Shown: positions 7,389 to 16,894 of the stretch, in pieces
Layout of the letters: the number at the start of each line of letters is the position of its first letter
Numbering within the stretch: the first letter of the stretch is position 1
Assembly: GCF_000349325.1 (NCBI RefSeq)
Contig: NC_020504.1
Span: forward strand, 8,908,326-8,972,325
DNA: 64,000 nucleotides
Reading direction: 5' to 3'
DNA from: Streptomyces davaonensis JCM 4913
GTDB lineage: Bacteria; Actinomycetota; Actinomycetes; Streptomycetales; Streptomycetaceae
Position numbers and translations under genes: made by a program
The notes under the pieces: model-generated
Database searches by the model: none
What the model saw: the letters and a program-made list of their open reading frames with translations, nothing else
Told to the model about the DNA's origin: nothing

Positions 7389-9449
7389 TCACTCGGCCGC
7401 TCGGAAGATGCTCCCCTTCCACGGCTGTACGGCCGCGGCGCGGATCCGGCGCAGCAGATGGACCCGGCGCAGCCGCCCCATCGTCTGGTACAGCACCTCG
7501 GCAGTCAGAGAATGCGTGAAGGAGTACCAGCCGAGCCGCTGTTCGTCCTCCCCGACCAGACCGGCCGCGACGATGGCGTCGACGACCCTCAGCGCCTCGC
7601 CCAACTCGATCGAGGAGGCCTCGGCGACGACGTCGATGGCGAAGGTGCGCCCGGCGATGGCGGCGACGGACAACAACTCGACGGCCGTCGGCCCGAGTCG
7701 GGCGACCCGGCCCAGCACCACCTCGCGCACGGGTGGCGGCACCGGTGCCGGACGGGCCCGGCCGACGCGCTCCCCGGCGTCCAGCGCCTTGATCAGTTCC
7801 CGCAGGTAGAAGGGGTTGCCTCCGGTGCGGTACCGCAGTTCCTCGACGCCGGCCGCGCTCGTCTCCCGGTGCAGCATGGCGGTCGCCAGCGCCCGGGCCT
7901 CCGTGACGCTCAGCCCGTTCAGCTCCACCCGCGTCACCTCGGCGCGGGCCAGCGCGGCCGTCGTCTCGGCCAGGGCCGCCGCCTCGTCGGAGCGGTAGGA
8001 CACCGCCACCAGCAGCCGGCTGGTGTGCACGGACTCGGCGAGGTGGGCCAGCAGCCGCAGCGAATACGGGTCCGCCTGATGCAGATGGTCGAGCACGATG
8101 ACCAGGGGCCGGGCGTAGGAGGCACGGGTCAGGTAGTGAACGATGGCCTCGAACTGCCGCAAGGTGGCGGTGTCTGCGTCGGCACCGTGCAGCGGCTGTC
8201 CGGTCTCGCCGCTCAGCACCTCGGCGACGGGGGCGGGCACCGGACGGCGCGGGCAGTGGGTGCCCGCCATCCCCAGCACCTGCCGCCAGGGCCACAGCGG
8301 CGGGGTGGCGACATGCCCGGGGCAGGCGCCCCACAGCACCGGCATGCCGGTGGCCAGCTCACCGAACCGCCGCAGCAGGCTGGTCTTGCCGATGCCCGGC
8401 TCCCCGGACACCGTCACGACCTGCCCGCGGCCGCCCGCCGCCTCGGCCGCGCCCGCCGCCAGATGCCGCAGTGCCGCGTCCCGGCCGACGAAGATCTCCT
8501 CGTCCAAGGCCGTCGTGACGGCCGGTGGCGCGGGCACCCGCGTCGGGGGCGCCTGCGGTGGCCCGGCCACCGCCTCAGGTCTCGCCGGTGCCGCGGTCGC
8601 CGTGCCGACGGGGGTCGGACGCCAGTCCAGTGCCGGGGCGTGGCTGAGGATCTCGCGTTCCAGATGTTGCAGCGCGGGCCGGGGGTCGATGCCCAACTCC
8701 TCGCCCAGCCGCCGCTGGTTGGTGCGCAGAACGGCCAGCGCGTCGGCCTGCCGCCCGGCTCGGTACAGCGCCAGGCTGAGCAGCTCGCATCCGTACTCGC
8801 GCAGCGGGTGGGCCTGCATGAAGGCCTCCAGTTCGGCGACCGCCATCTCGTGGGCGCCCACCGCCAGCAGCGCCGCGCAGCGTCCCTCCACGGCCGACAG
8901 CCGCAACTCCCCGAGCCGCGCCACCTCGGCCGCCACATGGACCGAATGCGACACCTCGGGGTAGGCCTCGCCCCGCCACAGCGCGAGCGCCGACTCGAAC
9001 TCGCTCAACGCCTCCTGCGGATCACCACGGTTCCACGCCTGCCACCCCGCTTTGGCACGCCCTTCGAACCGGTGGACGTCCACCGCGACGACCTGACCGT
9101 CCAGCAGATAGCCCTGGTCGTTGGTGTGCAGCACCCTGGTCGGGGTCCGGGGCGCACGGCCCGGTTCCAGGACGCGGCGCAGATTCGCCACGTAGGACTG
9201 CAACGACGTCATCGCCGAGGCCGGCGGGGATTCGGCCCAGAGCGCCTCCAGCATGACGTCCACCGGCACCGGCCGGCCGAGCCGGCTGACCAATAACGCG
9301 ACCAGCTTGCGCTGTTTCGGCGCCCCCAAATCCACCGGCCGGCCGAGGACTTCCGCCTCCAATGGACCGAGCGCCCGGAATTCGGCTTTGGGCGGGCCGA
9401 TTTCCCGCGTTCCTGAATTCTGTAAATGGGCGCGGCCGTCACGTGTCAC
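7389..9449 (-). CDS. Large SARP regulator with STAND-type ATPase domain
   Basis: 686 residues from GTG 9449, preceded by GGAGGG; the open frame runs 30 codons further upstream without a better start. Order: winged helix and activation domain (~30-290), a Pro/Ala-rich linker, then a P-loop NTPase with Walker A GEPGIGKTSLL and Walker B PLVIVLDHLHQAD. It stops soon after the ATPase region, so it lacks the long TPR/WD tail of AfsR-size proteins. Such regulators are thought to couple nucleotide binding to activation of secondary-metabolite genes. TTA codons at 9425-9423 (codon 9) and 9296-9294 suggest bldA control. It lies directly upstream of the small SARP. Confidence 0.9.
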   Translation of the reverse strand: MTRDGRAHLQNSGTREIGPPKAEFRALGPLEAEVLGRPVDLGAPKQRKLVALLVSRLGRPVPVDVMLEALWAESPPASAMTSLQSYVANLRRVLEPGRAPRTPTRVLHTNDQGYLLDGQVVAVDVHRFEGRAKAGWQAWNRGDPQEALSEFESALALWRGEAYPEVSHSVHVAAEVARLGELRLSAVEGRCAALLAVGAHEMAVAELEAFMQAHPLREYGCELLSLALYRAGRQADALAVLRTNQRRLGEELGIDPRPALQHLEREILSHAPALDWRPTPVGTATAAPARPEAVAGPPQAPPTRVPAPPAVTTALDEEIFVGRDAALRHLAAGAAEAAGGRGQVVTVSGEPGIGKTSLLRRFGELATGMPVLWGACPGHVATPPLWPWRQVLGMAGTHCPRRPVPAPVAEVLSGETGQPLHGADADTATLRQFEAIVHYLTRASYARPLVIVLDHLHQADPYSLRLLAHLAESVHTSRLLVAVSYRSDEAAALAETTAALARAEVTRVELNGLSVTEARALATAMLHRETSAAGVEELRYRTGGNPFYLRELIKALDAGERVGRARPAPVPPPVREVVLGRVARLGPTAVELLSVAAIAGRTFAIDVVAEASSIELGEALRVVDAIVAAGLVGEDEQRLGWYSFTHSLTAEVLYQTMGRLRRVHLLRRIRAAAVQPWKGSIFRAAE

Positions 9450-9558
9450 GAAATTCCCTCCGGGTGAATGAAAGCACCCGCGAACCCCCGTCGGCCCCCG
9501 CGCACGCTTGAGTATGTTTAGCGGGCAGATCGGTGTCAAGGCTGGATAACGGGGCTGG

Positions 9559-10389
9559 TCAGGAGAGTTCTCCGGGGTGTACGACGGTGTACTCGCCGCG
9601 TGCCATCCGGTAGCCGAGCTGGAATCGGTGCTCCGCGCCGTACTGTTCGCGCAGCGAGGCGATGTGGCCCTGTACGGATCGCAGGCTCATGCCAAGACGG
9701 CGGGCGATGGCCTTGTCGGAACGGCCCTCGATCAGCAGCGCCTTGATGGCCTGCCGCACATCGGGCACCACCTCGCGTGCGGCGTCGGCCGCCCGCACCG
9801 GCCGGAACGGGAACCGCTCGGCCCGTACCCACGCCTTCTCGAAGACCCCCAGGAGGAAGGCGATGACCGCGCGGTCCCGGATCAGCGCCGCGCTGTGCTC
9901 ACCGCCGGGGATGAAGGCGACCTCGCCGTCGACGACGACCAGCCGGTCGAAGAACTCCGGGAGCGTGCGCACCTGTACGTTCCGGTGCTCCATGACCTGC
10001 TGGACGTACCTCTTCTTCGGTGCGGAGAACCGGGCGCTGTGCTGGAAGAGCATGCGCAGGGCGACGCCCCGGGTCAGCGGCTCACGGACCGCGGCGTAGC
10101 CCCCGTCCAAGGCTGCCCCCGGGCCCGGCTCGTCCGGCTGGGCCGTGAGGATCTCGCGCTTGGCCCGCCACAGGGCGTCGCCGATCGCCTCCCGCACGGT
10201 CTCCAGGCCCTCGACGTACTGGATCCGGCCCGCGGTCTCGGTGCCGTCGGCGAGGAGCAGTCGGCCCGCGGTCTCGGTGGCGTACCGTTCGAGGCCGCTG
10301 AGCGTGTCGGCGATCCGCAGCAGGGACTCCAGCGGTGATGCGGCGGGCGACAGGGCGTCCCGGGTCTGCCCGCTGCTGCCTGCGCTCAT
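9559..10389 (-). CDS. LuxR-type HTH regulator with TrmB/PLD-like N-terminal domain
   Basis: 276 residues from ATG 10389, preceded by GGGGGAAAC. The C-terminal ~65 residues are a LuxR-type helix-turn-helix (VRQAIKALLIEGRSDKAIARRLGMSLRSVQGHIASLREQ, read as successive helices). The remainder resembles the phospholipase-D-like fold seen in many Streptomyces LuxR proteins that lack a receiver domain. The ligand is unknown. It is the third of three consecutive minus-strand regulators and stands just downstream of the indigoidine-type NRPS gene on the same strand, so it is a candidate for pathway-specific control. Confidence 0.85.
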   Translation of the reverse strand: MSAGSSGQTRDALSPAASPLESLLRIADTLSGLERYATETAGRLLLADGTETAGRIQYVEGLETVREAIGDALWRAKREILTAQPDEPGPGAALDGGYAAVREPLTRGVALRMLFQHSARFSAPKKRYVQQVMEHRNVQVRTLPEFFDRLVVVDGEVAFIPGGEHSAALIRDRAVIAFLLGVFEKAWVRAERFPFRPVRAADAAREVVPDVRQAIKALLIEGRSDKAIARRLGMSLRSVQGHIASLREQYGAEHRFQLGYRMARGEYTVVHPGELS

Positions 10390-10524
10390 GACGTTTCCCC
10401 CGTGTCTCGAAACCCCCTGGCCGTCCCGATCCTTCGTGAAGCCCTTCGGACCTCGCAAGCAAGAACGGGGCCGCCCCAGTGATCCTGGCTTCGGACTCCA
10501 GCGGTGTTCCGTACCCGGGCATGG

Positions 10525-13500
10525 TCACGCCCTGGACCGTTGGGCCGGCGTACGGGGGGTGGCGCGCTGAAGCGCCCTGGCCAGCTCGCCGACGCCGGGT
10601 TCGCGCAGGGCGCCGTAATGGTCGGTCTCCAGCTGGACGATGTCCGGAACCGTAGGTCCGAACCGGCCCTCGATGAAAGAGGGTTCGTCGTCATGGGCCC
10701 GGAACACCGTGACGGGAGCGCGGAGTTGGTGAGCGGGGAGAGTGCGGTCGTAGGTGAATCCGTACGTACGGCACACCACCGCCACCACTCGGCGGATCAG
10801 CCCGGGGTCGAGCTGTGGGAACCGTCCCTCGACGAACCGCGAGAAGCTCTCCGCGTCGACGCTGTGGCGCAGGCACTCCTCGACGGCAGGGCCGCGGACG
10901 GTCCCCGCGAAGACGGAGAAGAGGACGGTGGTGAAGGCGGGGTCGGCGAAGTCGGCCGTGCGCGCCGTCGGCCGGGCGGCCCCCGGCACCCGCGGTGCTC
11001 CCGGCGCCAGCAGGAACACCCGCTCCACCCGCTCGCCGGACGCTTCCAGTTGCCGGGCCGCCTCGTAGGCGACGCGCGCGCCGAAGGAGTAGCCCCACAG
11101 TGTGTACGGGCCCTGCGGCTGGACGCGCCGCAGCGCCGCGACGTCCTCCGCGGCCATCTCCTCGACGGACGACAGTGGCGTCTCGCCCTCGTTGACACCC
11201 CGGGCCTGGATGCCGAGGACCGGCCGCTCGCCCGGCGCGCGGGCCGCGAGGAGCCGCAGGTTCATCGTGACCCCACCGAGTCCCGGCCAGCAGAACACCG
11301 GCGGCTCATCGCTCCCCGGGCGCAGCGGGGTGATCCGGGAGGCGCCGATGGCGGCGCGGGCGCTGACCGCCTCGGCCAGCTTCGCCACCGTGGTCGCCTC
11401 GAACAGCACTTGGAGCGGCAGGGCGCACCCGAACGCCTCATTGACCCGCTTGACCAGGGCGACCGCGATCAGGGAGTTCCCGCCGAGCTGGAAGAAGTCG
11501 TCGTGCACGGAGACGAAGTCCCGCTTGAGGGCCGCCTGCCACAGTCCGCACAGCCGCGCCTCGGTCCGGTCGCGCGGCTCCACCACGGGACGGGCCCGGG
11601 CCGTGGCCTCCTCGACGAACCCTTCGAGGGCCTTGCTGTCGAGTTTGCCGTTGGGGGTGTGCGGCAGCTCGGGCACGATCAGGATCCGGCTGGGCAGCAT
11701 GTACTCGGGGAGGGAGCCGACGAGATCGTCTCTGATCAGCTCCTCCGGGCCCTTCATGTGCACCTGGTCCTCGTCCATGCCCTCGTGCCGCAGTTGCGCC
11801 TCGCTCACCGTGCCGCCGACGCAGAAGTACGAGGGCCCGGCGGGCAGTTCGGCCTCGCTCAGGATCGCCGCCATCCGACGGGCGGCGGGCAGGTCGTCCC
11901 CTGAGCGCGAGCTGTACCCCGCGGGCATGAGACCCAGACGGGCGGTGTTCATCATCAACCGCTGGAGCTCGCGACCCAGGTCCGCATAGCCGGCCTGCTC
12001 TCCCGCACGGCTGACGAGCGTGATGCCGAAGCCGGAACGGTCGTACGCGGCCTGGTTGATGGCGATCACATGCCGTTTGAGGATCAGCTGGCCGCTGATC
12101 CGGTGCAGGCCGCCGTCCCGGTACCGATACTGGCCGCCGGGCAGTCCGGCCGCGCTGCCCGGATGGAACTGCACGTAGATGTCGAGGGCGCGGTGCGAGG
12201 GCGCGGCCGTCCAGGGCACGACGTCGTAGGAGCCCAGGTAGTGGTCGTCCTCGCCGCAGTCCAGCAGCCGGGGCAGCCCGGTGTCGTACGGTGCCTCGGC
12301 GAGGGCGAGTCCATGGGCGGGCAGCACCTCGTCGAACAGGCCCGCCATATGGCCGGCCTCCATCTCCAGGACCTCCTGGACGTTCTTCTTGTACACGGGC
12401 TCGATCGCCGGTGTGCGGCCCACGAAGTGCACCCGGACACGGGGCAGTTCGGTCGCCTCGGTACGGCGGATCAGCACCAGTTCGTGATGGATCGGGTGGT
12501 AGTAGTAGTGGCCCGTTGCCAGGCCCGCGAGGCCGTTGAGCTCCAGGTACAACTGGGCCGCGTACAGGGATCCGGGGGAGGCGTAGGCGTACTTTGGCAG
12601 CAGACGCTGGTCACTCGTGTACTGGCCGAAGTCACGTAGCAGCGCGCCCAGTTCGTCGACGGTGAGCGCTTCCGGGCGGCGAGCCGGGGCGCCCTCGGTC
12701 CGCCGCTCGATCGCCGCCAGTACGTCCTCGGCGCGCAGGGGACCGCCGTCGTAGAAGCGGTAGGTCTTGCGGGCGAAGGCCCGGCGCCGCTGCTCGGGGG
12801 AGGGCGTGGCGCCGGGCAGGGGTAAGGCGGGCCGCCTGGAGAGGTCGGACGCCTGCCGTACTCCGGGGTTGGACAGTTGGGCCCGGACCTGGAGGCGGGA
12901 GGACTTGGACACATGGTGGGCGCCGAACTCGCCCTGGTCCATCAACGCGGCCTCGCGGGGGGACAGTTCGATGCACGCCACCAGGCTCCGTGCCTCGGTG
13001 AGCGGATCGGTGCGCAACAGCACGGCCGCGTTCCGCACCCAGTCGTGGGCCTCGATGGCCAGCCGTATCTCGTCCAGCTCGATGCGGAAGCCGCGCAGCT
13101 TGACCTGGTTGTCGGCCCGGCCCACGAACTGGGCGCTGCCGTCGGGGTTCCAGTGGGCCAGATCGCCGGTGCGGTACAGGCGTTCCCGGCCGTCCGCCGG
13201 CGGCCGGAAGCGGTCGACGGTGAGATCGGGCCGGTGCAGGTAGCCGCGCGCCAACTGGACCCCGCTGATGTGCAGTTCGCCTGTCTCTCCCGCTTTCACG
13301 GGACGGCCCTCGACGTCCAGGATGTGGTAGCGCAGACCGGTGACGGGCGTGCCGATCGGAAGGGTCTCCGGGCCCTTGCCGAGGGCCGCGGGGTCGACGA
13401 CATGGGCCGAGGTGTTGATGGTGCACTCGGTCGGGCCGTAGAGGTTGACCAGAGTCGTGTTCGGCAGGGCCCGGTTCAGCCTGCGCGCGAGCGACCGCGA

Positions 13501-14355
13501 CAGTGCCTCGCCGCCGCTGAAGAGGTGGACGAGCGAGGTGCAGCGGTCGAGTTCGTCGGTGTCGACGAGGGCCTGGAGCAGCGTAGGGACGCACTGCAAG
13601 GTCGTCACGCCATGGCGGGCGACGGTCTCGATCAGGCGCACGGGATCCCGGTGGATGCCGCCGGACCCGACCACCACCCTGCTGCCCCAGGCGTTGGCCA
13701 GGATCTCCCACTGGGCCGCGTCGAACCCGATCGGCGTCTTGTGCAGGACGGTCCGGTCCGCGTCCAGCGCGAACGTGTCGGCGAGCCAGCGCATCTGGTG
13801 CGTGAGGGAACGGTGCTCGATCGCGACGCCCTTGGGGCTCCCGGTGCTGCCCGAGGTGTAGAGGATGTACGCCAGATCCGCGGGGCGTGGACCCGCGGGC
13901 AGCTCGGCCGGGTCCGCGCCCGAGCGGCTCTTCCTGAACTCCACCACGTCTTCGAGGGTGATGACGGCGGTGGCCGCGCCGAGGAACTCCGCGAGTCGGC
14001 CGCGCAGATGCTCCTGGGTGAGGACGACACCGGTCCGGGCATCGCGGGCGACATGGCGCAGCCGCTCCCGCGGGTAGTCGGGGGAGAGCGGCAGAAAGGC
14101 CCCGCCCGAGCGCAGCACACCCCAGGCGCCGATCACCAGGTCCAGCGAGGGTTCGACGAAGAGTCCCACACAACCTTCCGCGCGGATGCCGAGGTGGTGC
14201 AGGAACCGCGCCACGTCATCGGCTTGGTCGGCCAGTTCGCGAAAGGTGAGCGACTCGCCCTCGTGGACCACGGCGAGCTCGCCGGGACGGGCCCTCGCCT
14301 GGGCGTTCAGCAGATCGGGCAGACAGGTCCCGGCGGCTTCCTGAGTCTTCAGCAA
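10525..14355 (-). CDS. Indigoidine-synthetase-type NRPS (A-Ox-T-TE)
   Basis: 1276 residues from TTG 14355, preceded by GGGGG. Order: adenylation domain (~1-930; LYTSGSTGSPKG at 165-176, YRTGDLA near 394) interrupted after ~residue 460 by an FMN nitroreductase/SagB-like oxidase domain (~530-880), then a T domain with FFQLGGNSL (Ser ~958), then a thioesterase (WGYSFGARVAYEA ~1090). Length and order match BpsA/IndC, which activate L-Gln, oxidise and cyclise it, and release a pyridinone that dimerises to blue indigoidine. Specificity residues read D-A-W-Q-F-G-L-I-N, which fits Gln as in BpsA. A TTA codon lies at 12825-12823. No IndA or IndB homologue lies nearby, so the pyridinone may serve as a building block instead. 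Confidence 0.93.
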   Translation of the reverse strand: MLKTQEAAGTCLPDLLNAQARARPGELAVVHEGESLTFRELADQADDVARFLHHLGIRAEGCVGLFVEPSLDLVIGAWGVLRSGGAFLPLSPDYPRERLRHVARDARTGVVLTQEHLRGRLAEFLGAATAVITLEDVVEFRKSRSGADPAELPAGPRPADLAYILYTSGSTGSPKGVAIEHRSLTHQMRWLADTFALDADRTVLHKTPIGFDAAQWEILANAWGSRVVVGSGGIHRDPVRLIETVARHGVTTLQCVPTLLQALVDTDELDRCTSLVHLFSGGEALSRSLARRLNRALPNTTLVNLYGPTECTINTSAHVVDPAALGKGPETLPIGTPVTGLRYHILDVEGRPVKAGETGELHISGVQLARGYLHRPDLTVDRFRPPADGRERLYRTGDLAHWNPDGSAQFVGRADNQVKLRGFRIELDEIRLAIEAHDWVRNAAVLLRTDPLTEARSLVACIELSPREAALMDQGEFGAHHVSKSSRLQVRAQLSNPGVRQASDLSRRPALPLPGATPSPEQRRRAFARKTYRFYDGGPLRAEDVLAAIERRTEGAPARRPEALTVDELGALLRDFGQYTSDQRLLPKYAYASPGSLYAAQLYLELNGLAGLATGHYYYHPIHHELVLIRRTEATELPRVRVHFVGRTPAIEPVYKKNVQEVLEMEAGHMAGLFDEVLPAHGLALAEAPYDTGLPRLLDCGEDDHYLGSYDVVPWTAAPSHRALDIYVQFHPGSAAGLPGGQYRYRDGGLHRISGQLILKRHVIAINQAAYDRSGFGITLVSRAGEQAGYADLGRELQRLMMNTARLGLMPAGYSSRSGDDLPAARRMAAILSEAELPAGPSYFCVGGTVSEAQLRHEGMDEDQVHMKGPEELIRDDLVGSLPEYMLPSRILIVPELPHTPNGKLDSKALEGFVEEATARARPVVEPRDRTEARLCGLWQAALKRDFVSVHDDFFQLGGNSLIAVALVKRVNEAFGCALPLQVLFEATTVAKLAEAVSARAAIGASRITPLRPGSDEPPVFCWPGLGGVTMNLRLLAARAPGERPVLGIQARGVNEGETPLSSVEEMAAEDVAALRRVQPQGPYTLWGYSFGARVAYEAARQLEASGERVERVFLLAPGAPRVPGAARPTARTADFADPAFTTVLFSVFAGTVRGPAVEECLRHSVDAESFSRFVEGRFPQLDPGLIRRVVAVVCRTYGFTYDRTLPAHQLRAPVTVFRAHDDEPSFIEGRFGPTVPDIVQLETDHYGALREPGVGELARALQRATPRTPAQRSRA

Positions 14356-14574
14356 CGTAACCCCCGTACTCGGACGGCTCTTCGACCTCCGGCATGAACG
14401 TACGTAAATGAGTCACGGCGGATGCCGTGAGCGACCCCCGCAGTCGATGCAGTGCGGCAACCCGAACCTTGGATCGCGTGGTCAACGGGCGGCTCGAGCG
14501 GCAGATTCAAGGCGAGCATGCGCTGCTCGGGGAAGCCGCGGCATGCGTCGAGCGGAACCGATGCGGAGGGGCCC

Positions 14575-15516
14575 GTGACCGGATTGTCGACCGGCAGCGT
14601 CGTCAGCTCACTCGAGGACCTCGTGGGCAACACCCCGATGCTGCGGCTGAGACTCGCCGGGCTGCCCGACGACGCCCATGTGCTGGCCAAGCTGGAGTCG
14701 GCGAACCCGCTGTCGAGCATCAAGGACCGGGCCGCGCTGTTCATGCTGCGCGCCGCGGAGGAGTCGGGGGCGCTGCGGCCGGGCGGGACGATCATCGAGT
14801 CGACCTCGGGCAACACCGGTATCGCGCTCGCCGCGCTGGCCGCCGCCCGCGGCTACGGCTGCCGGATCGTGCTGCCCGACAACGCCTCGCGGGAACGCCT
14901 GCTGACCCTTGGCATGCTCGGCGCCGGGATCGAACTCACCGACCACACCCTCGGGTTCGCCGGCTGCGTCGAGCGCGCCGAGGAACTGCACGCCGCCACC
15001 CCCGGCTCCTGGTACGCGGCCCAGCACGTGAACGCCGACAACGTCCGCGCCCACTACGAGACGACCGGCCCCGAGATCTGGCGGGACACCGGCGGCCATG
15101 TCGACTACCTGGTCTGCTCCGTCGGCACCGGCGGCACCCTGACCGGGGTCGCGCGGCGACTGCGGGAGCACAACCCGGAGTTGACGGTCGTGGCCCTGGA
15201 ACCGGCCGGCTCGCCCCTGCTGTCCGGCGGCGAGCCGGGACCGCACCGCATCCCCGGTCTGAACGGCGGATTCACCAGCCCCGTCACCGACGTCACCCTC
15301 ATCGACGAGGTGATCGCGGTCGACGACGAGGACGCCGCTGCCGCCACCCGCGCCATCGCCGCCGCCACCGGACTGCTGGTCGGCGTCTCCTCGGGCGCCG
15401 CCGCCCACGGCTGCCTTGACCTCGCGCGCCGCCACGACCTGACCGGGGCCACGATCGTCACCGTCTTCCCGGACACCGGGGAGCGCTACCTCAGCTGGTG
15501 GCCCGAGGCGTCCTGA
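14575..15516 (+). CDS. Cysteine-synthase-family PLP enzyme
   Basis: 313 residues from GTG 14575, with GGAGG upstream; the open frame begins earlier without a start signal. It is a fold-type II PLP enzyme with the Schiff-base lysine in NPLSSIKDRAA, a TSGNTGIALA substrate/phosphate loop, and GTGGTLTGV binding the PLP phosphate. Homologues add sulfur or nitrogen nucleophiles to O-acetyl- or O-phosphoserine. In natural-product clusters they make diaminopropionate- or ureidoserine-type amino acids. Two ATP-grasp ligases, an exporter and a methylase-like gene follow, suggesting it makes an unusual beta-substituted alanine for ligation. It diverges from the indigoidine-type NRPS across 219 bp. Confidence 0.88.
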   Translation: MTGLSTGSVVSSLEDLVGNTPMLRLRLAGLPDDAHVLAKLESANPLSSIKDRAALFMLRAAEESGALRPGGTIIESTSGNTGIALAALAAARGYGCRIVLPDNASRERLLTLGMLGAGIELTDHTLGFAGCVERAEELHAATPGSWYAAQHVNADNVRAHYETTGPEIWRDTGGHVDYLVCSVGTGGTLTGVARRLREHNPELTVVALEPAGSPLLSGGEPGPHRIPGLNGGFTSPVTDVTLIDEVIAVDDEDAAAATRAIAAATGLLVGVSSGAAAHGCLDLARRHDLTGATIVTVFPDTGERYLSWWPEAS

Positions 15517-15607
15517 CGCCCTCGCCTCACACTTCGCCGCGCTGTCTCGTCGGACTGACAGACGCGTCCACGCCGATCCAGCGCACGGAACGGAGCACAA
15601 CCGACCC

Positions 15608-16894
15608 ATGAATCCCGAGCGTTCGCTGCTCCTCGTCGGCGCCACCGACGAAACGGTCGCCAAGGCCAAGCAGTTGGGCCTGCACGTCCTGCTGTTGCAG
15701 CACCCCACCAAGGTCAACGCCGAGCAGGAGCGCCTCGCCGACCGGGTCGAGGTCGTCGACTACACCCGCTGGGACCTGGTGCGCCCCATCGCCGAACGGC
15801 TGTGGCAGGCGCCGGGCTTCAGCGCGGCCACCTCGATCACCGAGCCGGGCCTGGAGAACGCGGCCCGGATCAACGACCTGTTCGCCCTGGGCGGCACCGG
15901 CCACGAGGTCACCCGGCGCTTCCGCGACAAGGCCGTCATGCGCGCCCACCTCGACGACGTACGCGCCCAACTCCTCCATCGACGCACCGACCTGGACGAC
16001 TTCGGGCAACGCTGCGGCTACCCCTTCGTCGTCAAGCCGACCGACGCCACCGCGAGCATCGGCGTCCACCGCCTCGACGGACCCGCCGACGCCGACCCGG
16101 TCTGGGCCGAGGTGCGACGGCTGTCGGGCACCAGGACCGACCGGGTCTCGACGCTGATGCTGCTCCAGGACTTCCTGATGGAGGAGTACATCGACGGCCC
16201 CGAGTACAGCGTGGAGTCCTTCAGTTCCGCCGGACGCCATGTGGTCATCGCCGTCACCGAGAAGTTCACCGACCCCGCGCACTTCGCCGAACTGGGGCAT
16301 GCGGTCCCGGCCCGGCTCGGCGCCGCGGTCGACACCTGGATCCGCGCGGCCGTCGTCGCCTTCCTGGACCGGCTCGGCCTCAAGGACGGCGTCTGCCACA
16401 CCGAGATCCGCGTCGGCGCCCACGGCCCCCGCGTCATCGAGAGCCACAACCGGATCGCCGGGGACGCCATCACCGACCTGGTGCACAGCGTCTACGGCAT
16501 CGACACCGTCAAGCTCGCCCTGGCCGCGCCCTTCGGCCTCGCCGAGGAGCTGCCCGACCGTCCCATGGGCCGGGGCGGGGCCGCCGTACGGTCCGTGGTG
16601 GGCCGGGCCGGCGACGTCGTGGAATCGGTGGACGGCGTGGCCGAGGCGGAGGCGCTCCCCGATGTGCTGGCCGTGCGCATCAGCGCCAAGCCGGGGGAGA
16701 CGGTACGGCCGCTGCGCGACAACTGGGATCGCCTCGGACTGGTCGCGGTCACCGGCGACGACACCGGCGCGGCGATCCGGCGCGGCGCCGAACTCATCGG
16801 CGGCGTCGTCCGGATCACGGTGAAGGACCCCGACGGACGGCCCGGACTGGCCGAGGCGGCACCGGTGAGCGACCGGACGGTGATCCCGGCATGA
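15608..16894 (+). CDS. ATP-grasp ligase (first of two)
   Basis: 428 residues from ATG 15608. An N-terminal Rossmann-like preATP domain is followed by the ATP-grasp core: YPFVVKPTDATASIGVHRL binds nucleotide, MEEYIDGPEYSVE is the lid strand, and HTEIRV...VIESHNRIAGD carries metal ligands. Such enzymes form acyl phosphates and couple them to amines, making amide or peptide bonds outside the ribosome. The closest functional types by eye are L-amino acid ligases and carboxylate-amine ligases of dipeptide antibiotics. The next gene starts inside its stop codon (ATGA), and that gene is a second ATP-grasp ligase. Confidence 0.88.
   Translation: MNPERSLLLVGATDETVAKAKQLGLHVLLLQHPTKVNAEQERLADRVEVVDYTRWDLVRPIAERLWQAPGFSAATSITEPGLENAARINDLFALGGTGHEVTRRFRDKAVMRAHLDDVRAQLLHRRTDLDDFGQRCGYPFVVKPTDATASIGVHRLDGPADADPVWAEVRRLSGTRTDRVSTLMLLQDFLMEEYIDGPEYSVESFSSAGRHVVIAVTEKFTDPAHFAELGHAVPARLGAAVDTWIRAAVVAFLDRLGLKDGVCHTEIRVGAHGPRVIESHNRIAGDAITDLVHSVYGIDTVKLALAAPFGLAEELPDRPMGRGGAAVRSVVGRAGDVVESVDGVAEAEALPDVLAVRISAKPGETVRPLRDNWDRLGLVAVTGDDTGAAIRRGAELIGGVVRITVKDPDGRPGLAEAAPVSDRTVIPA

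Noticed and set aside
10430..10450. CCTTCG direct repeats upstream of the LuxR-type gene as a SARP box
   Set aside because: The spacing is 12 bp, not 11, and no -10 lies at the expected distance.
14482..14554. TCGAGCG/TCAAG-like heptamers in the NRPS/PLP-enzyme divergent region as SARP boxes
   Set aside because: Spacings of 12, 13 and 54 bp do not keep an 11-bp period.
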